Below, one piece after another: positions 63,991 through 64,000 of a stretch of 64,000 nt of DNA. The DNA is from Aestuariivivens marinum. Its GTDB lineage: Bacteria > Bacteroidota > Bacteroidia > Flavobacteriales > Flavobacteriaceae. Each line of letters opens with the position of its first letter. Within the stretch, counting starts at the first letter, position 1. The notes below the pieces were generated by a model. That model ran no database searches. It had not been told where the DNA came from and was given only the letters and a program-made list of their open reading frames with translations. The position numbers and the translations under genes are program-made. The DNA is taken from positions 372,001 through 436,000 of the forward strand of contig NZ_JAKMCR010000002.1 of NCBI RefSeq assembly GCF_022662175.1. Reading direction: 5' to 3'.

Positions 63991-64000
63991 ATGAAAAAGT
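63991..64000 (+). CDS. Start of a further gene (3' partial)
   Basis: An ATG followed by AAA AAG at the right edge, 87 bases after the lipoprotein gene, looks like the start of an exported protein (MKK). Too short for identification. Confidence 0.4.

Overview
The window looks like chromosome of a marine-type Flavobacteriaceae (Bacteroidota). It is AT-rich and has no Shine-Dalgarno-like starts. Promoters resemble the Bacteroidota -7 element TAnnTTTG. Other signs are a type IX secretion sorting domain, a Rho with a long low-complexity insert, CcsBA-type cytochrome c maturation and a flavobacterial housekeeping order (clpS-prmA-tpiA, folP-cdaA, rpsT-proS).

Layout. 1-4.1 kb: a BlaR1-like M56 peptidase cut by the window edge, a 50-residue conserved small protein, and manA. 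4.3-15.7 kb: a leftward copper/silver efflux operon (HMA lipoprotein, CusB, PepSY protein, CopA, TolC-like protein, CusA, HYC_CC_PP protein), interrupted by a small four-helix-bundle (S23-like) cassette. 16.1-41.4 kb: an extracellular-electron-transfer-type region. It holds a monoheme cytochrome, hemA, three NHL beta-propeller proteins, five multiheme cytochromes (12, 4, 9, 11 and 14 heme motifs), a 652-residue outer-membrane beta-barrel, a pair of OB-fold accessory proteins and a dedicated CcsBA cytochrome c synthetase. A palindromic repeat array splits it. 42-46.6 kb: a Crp/Fnr regulator and a sulfur module (two YeeE/YedE proteins, TauE/SafE, persulfide dioxygenase-rhodanese, DUF2892, HMA protein). 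46.7-64 kb: mostly core genes, plus a second S23 cassette that appears to have destroyed the start codon of an oligopeptide-type ABC permease.

How it fits together. The most striking result is regulatory. Eight dyads of the form TGAC/T-N4-G/ATCA (one degenerate, TAAC-N4-GTAA) lie upstream of the monoheme cytochrome, the NHL-dodecaheme operon, the tetraheme cytochrome, the NHL-nonaheme-barrel-undecaheme operon, the divergent OB-fold and ccsBA units, the NHL/T9SS-giant cytochrome operon, the sulfur-transport operon and the persulfide dioxygenase gene. In every case a TAnnTTTG-like -7 box begins after exactly 23 intervening bases, which places the dyad near -41.5 (class II activator geometry). 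The box between the OB-fold pair and ccsBA has a -7 box at 23 bp on both sides. The sequence therefore argues for one Crp/Fnr-type regulon joining an outer-membrane cytochrome conduit, its maturation machinery and sulfur handling. I infer an anaerobic, extracellular or sulfur-linked respiratory chain. No inner-membrane quinol oxidase for it (CymA, NrfH or CbcL type) is encoded here.

Limits: no database search was run. Family names come from motif recognition, and heme counts are direct counts of CXXCH and variant motifs.
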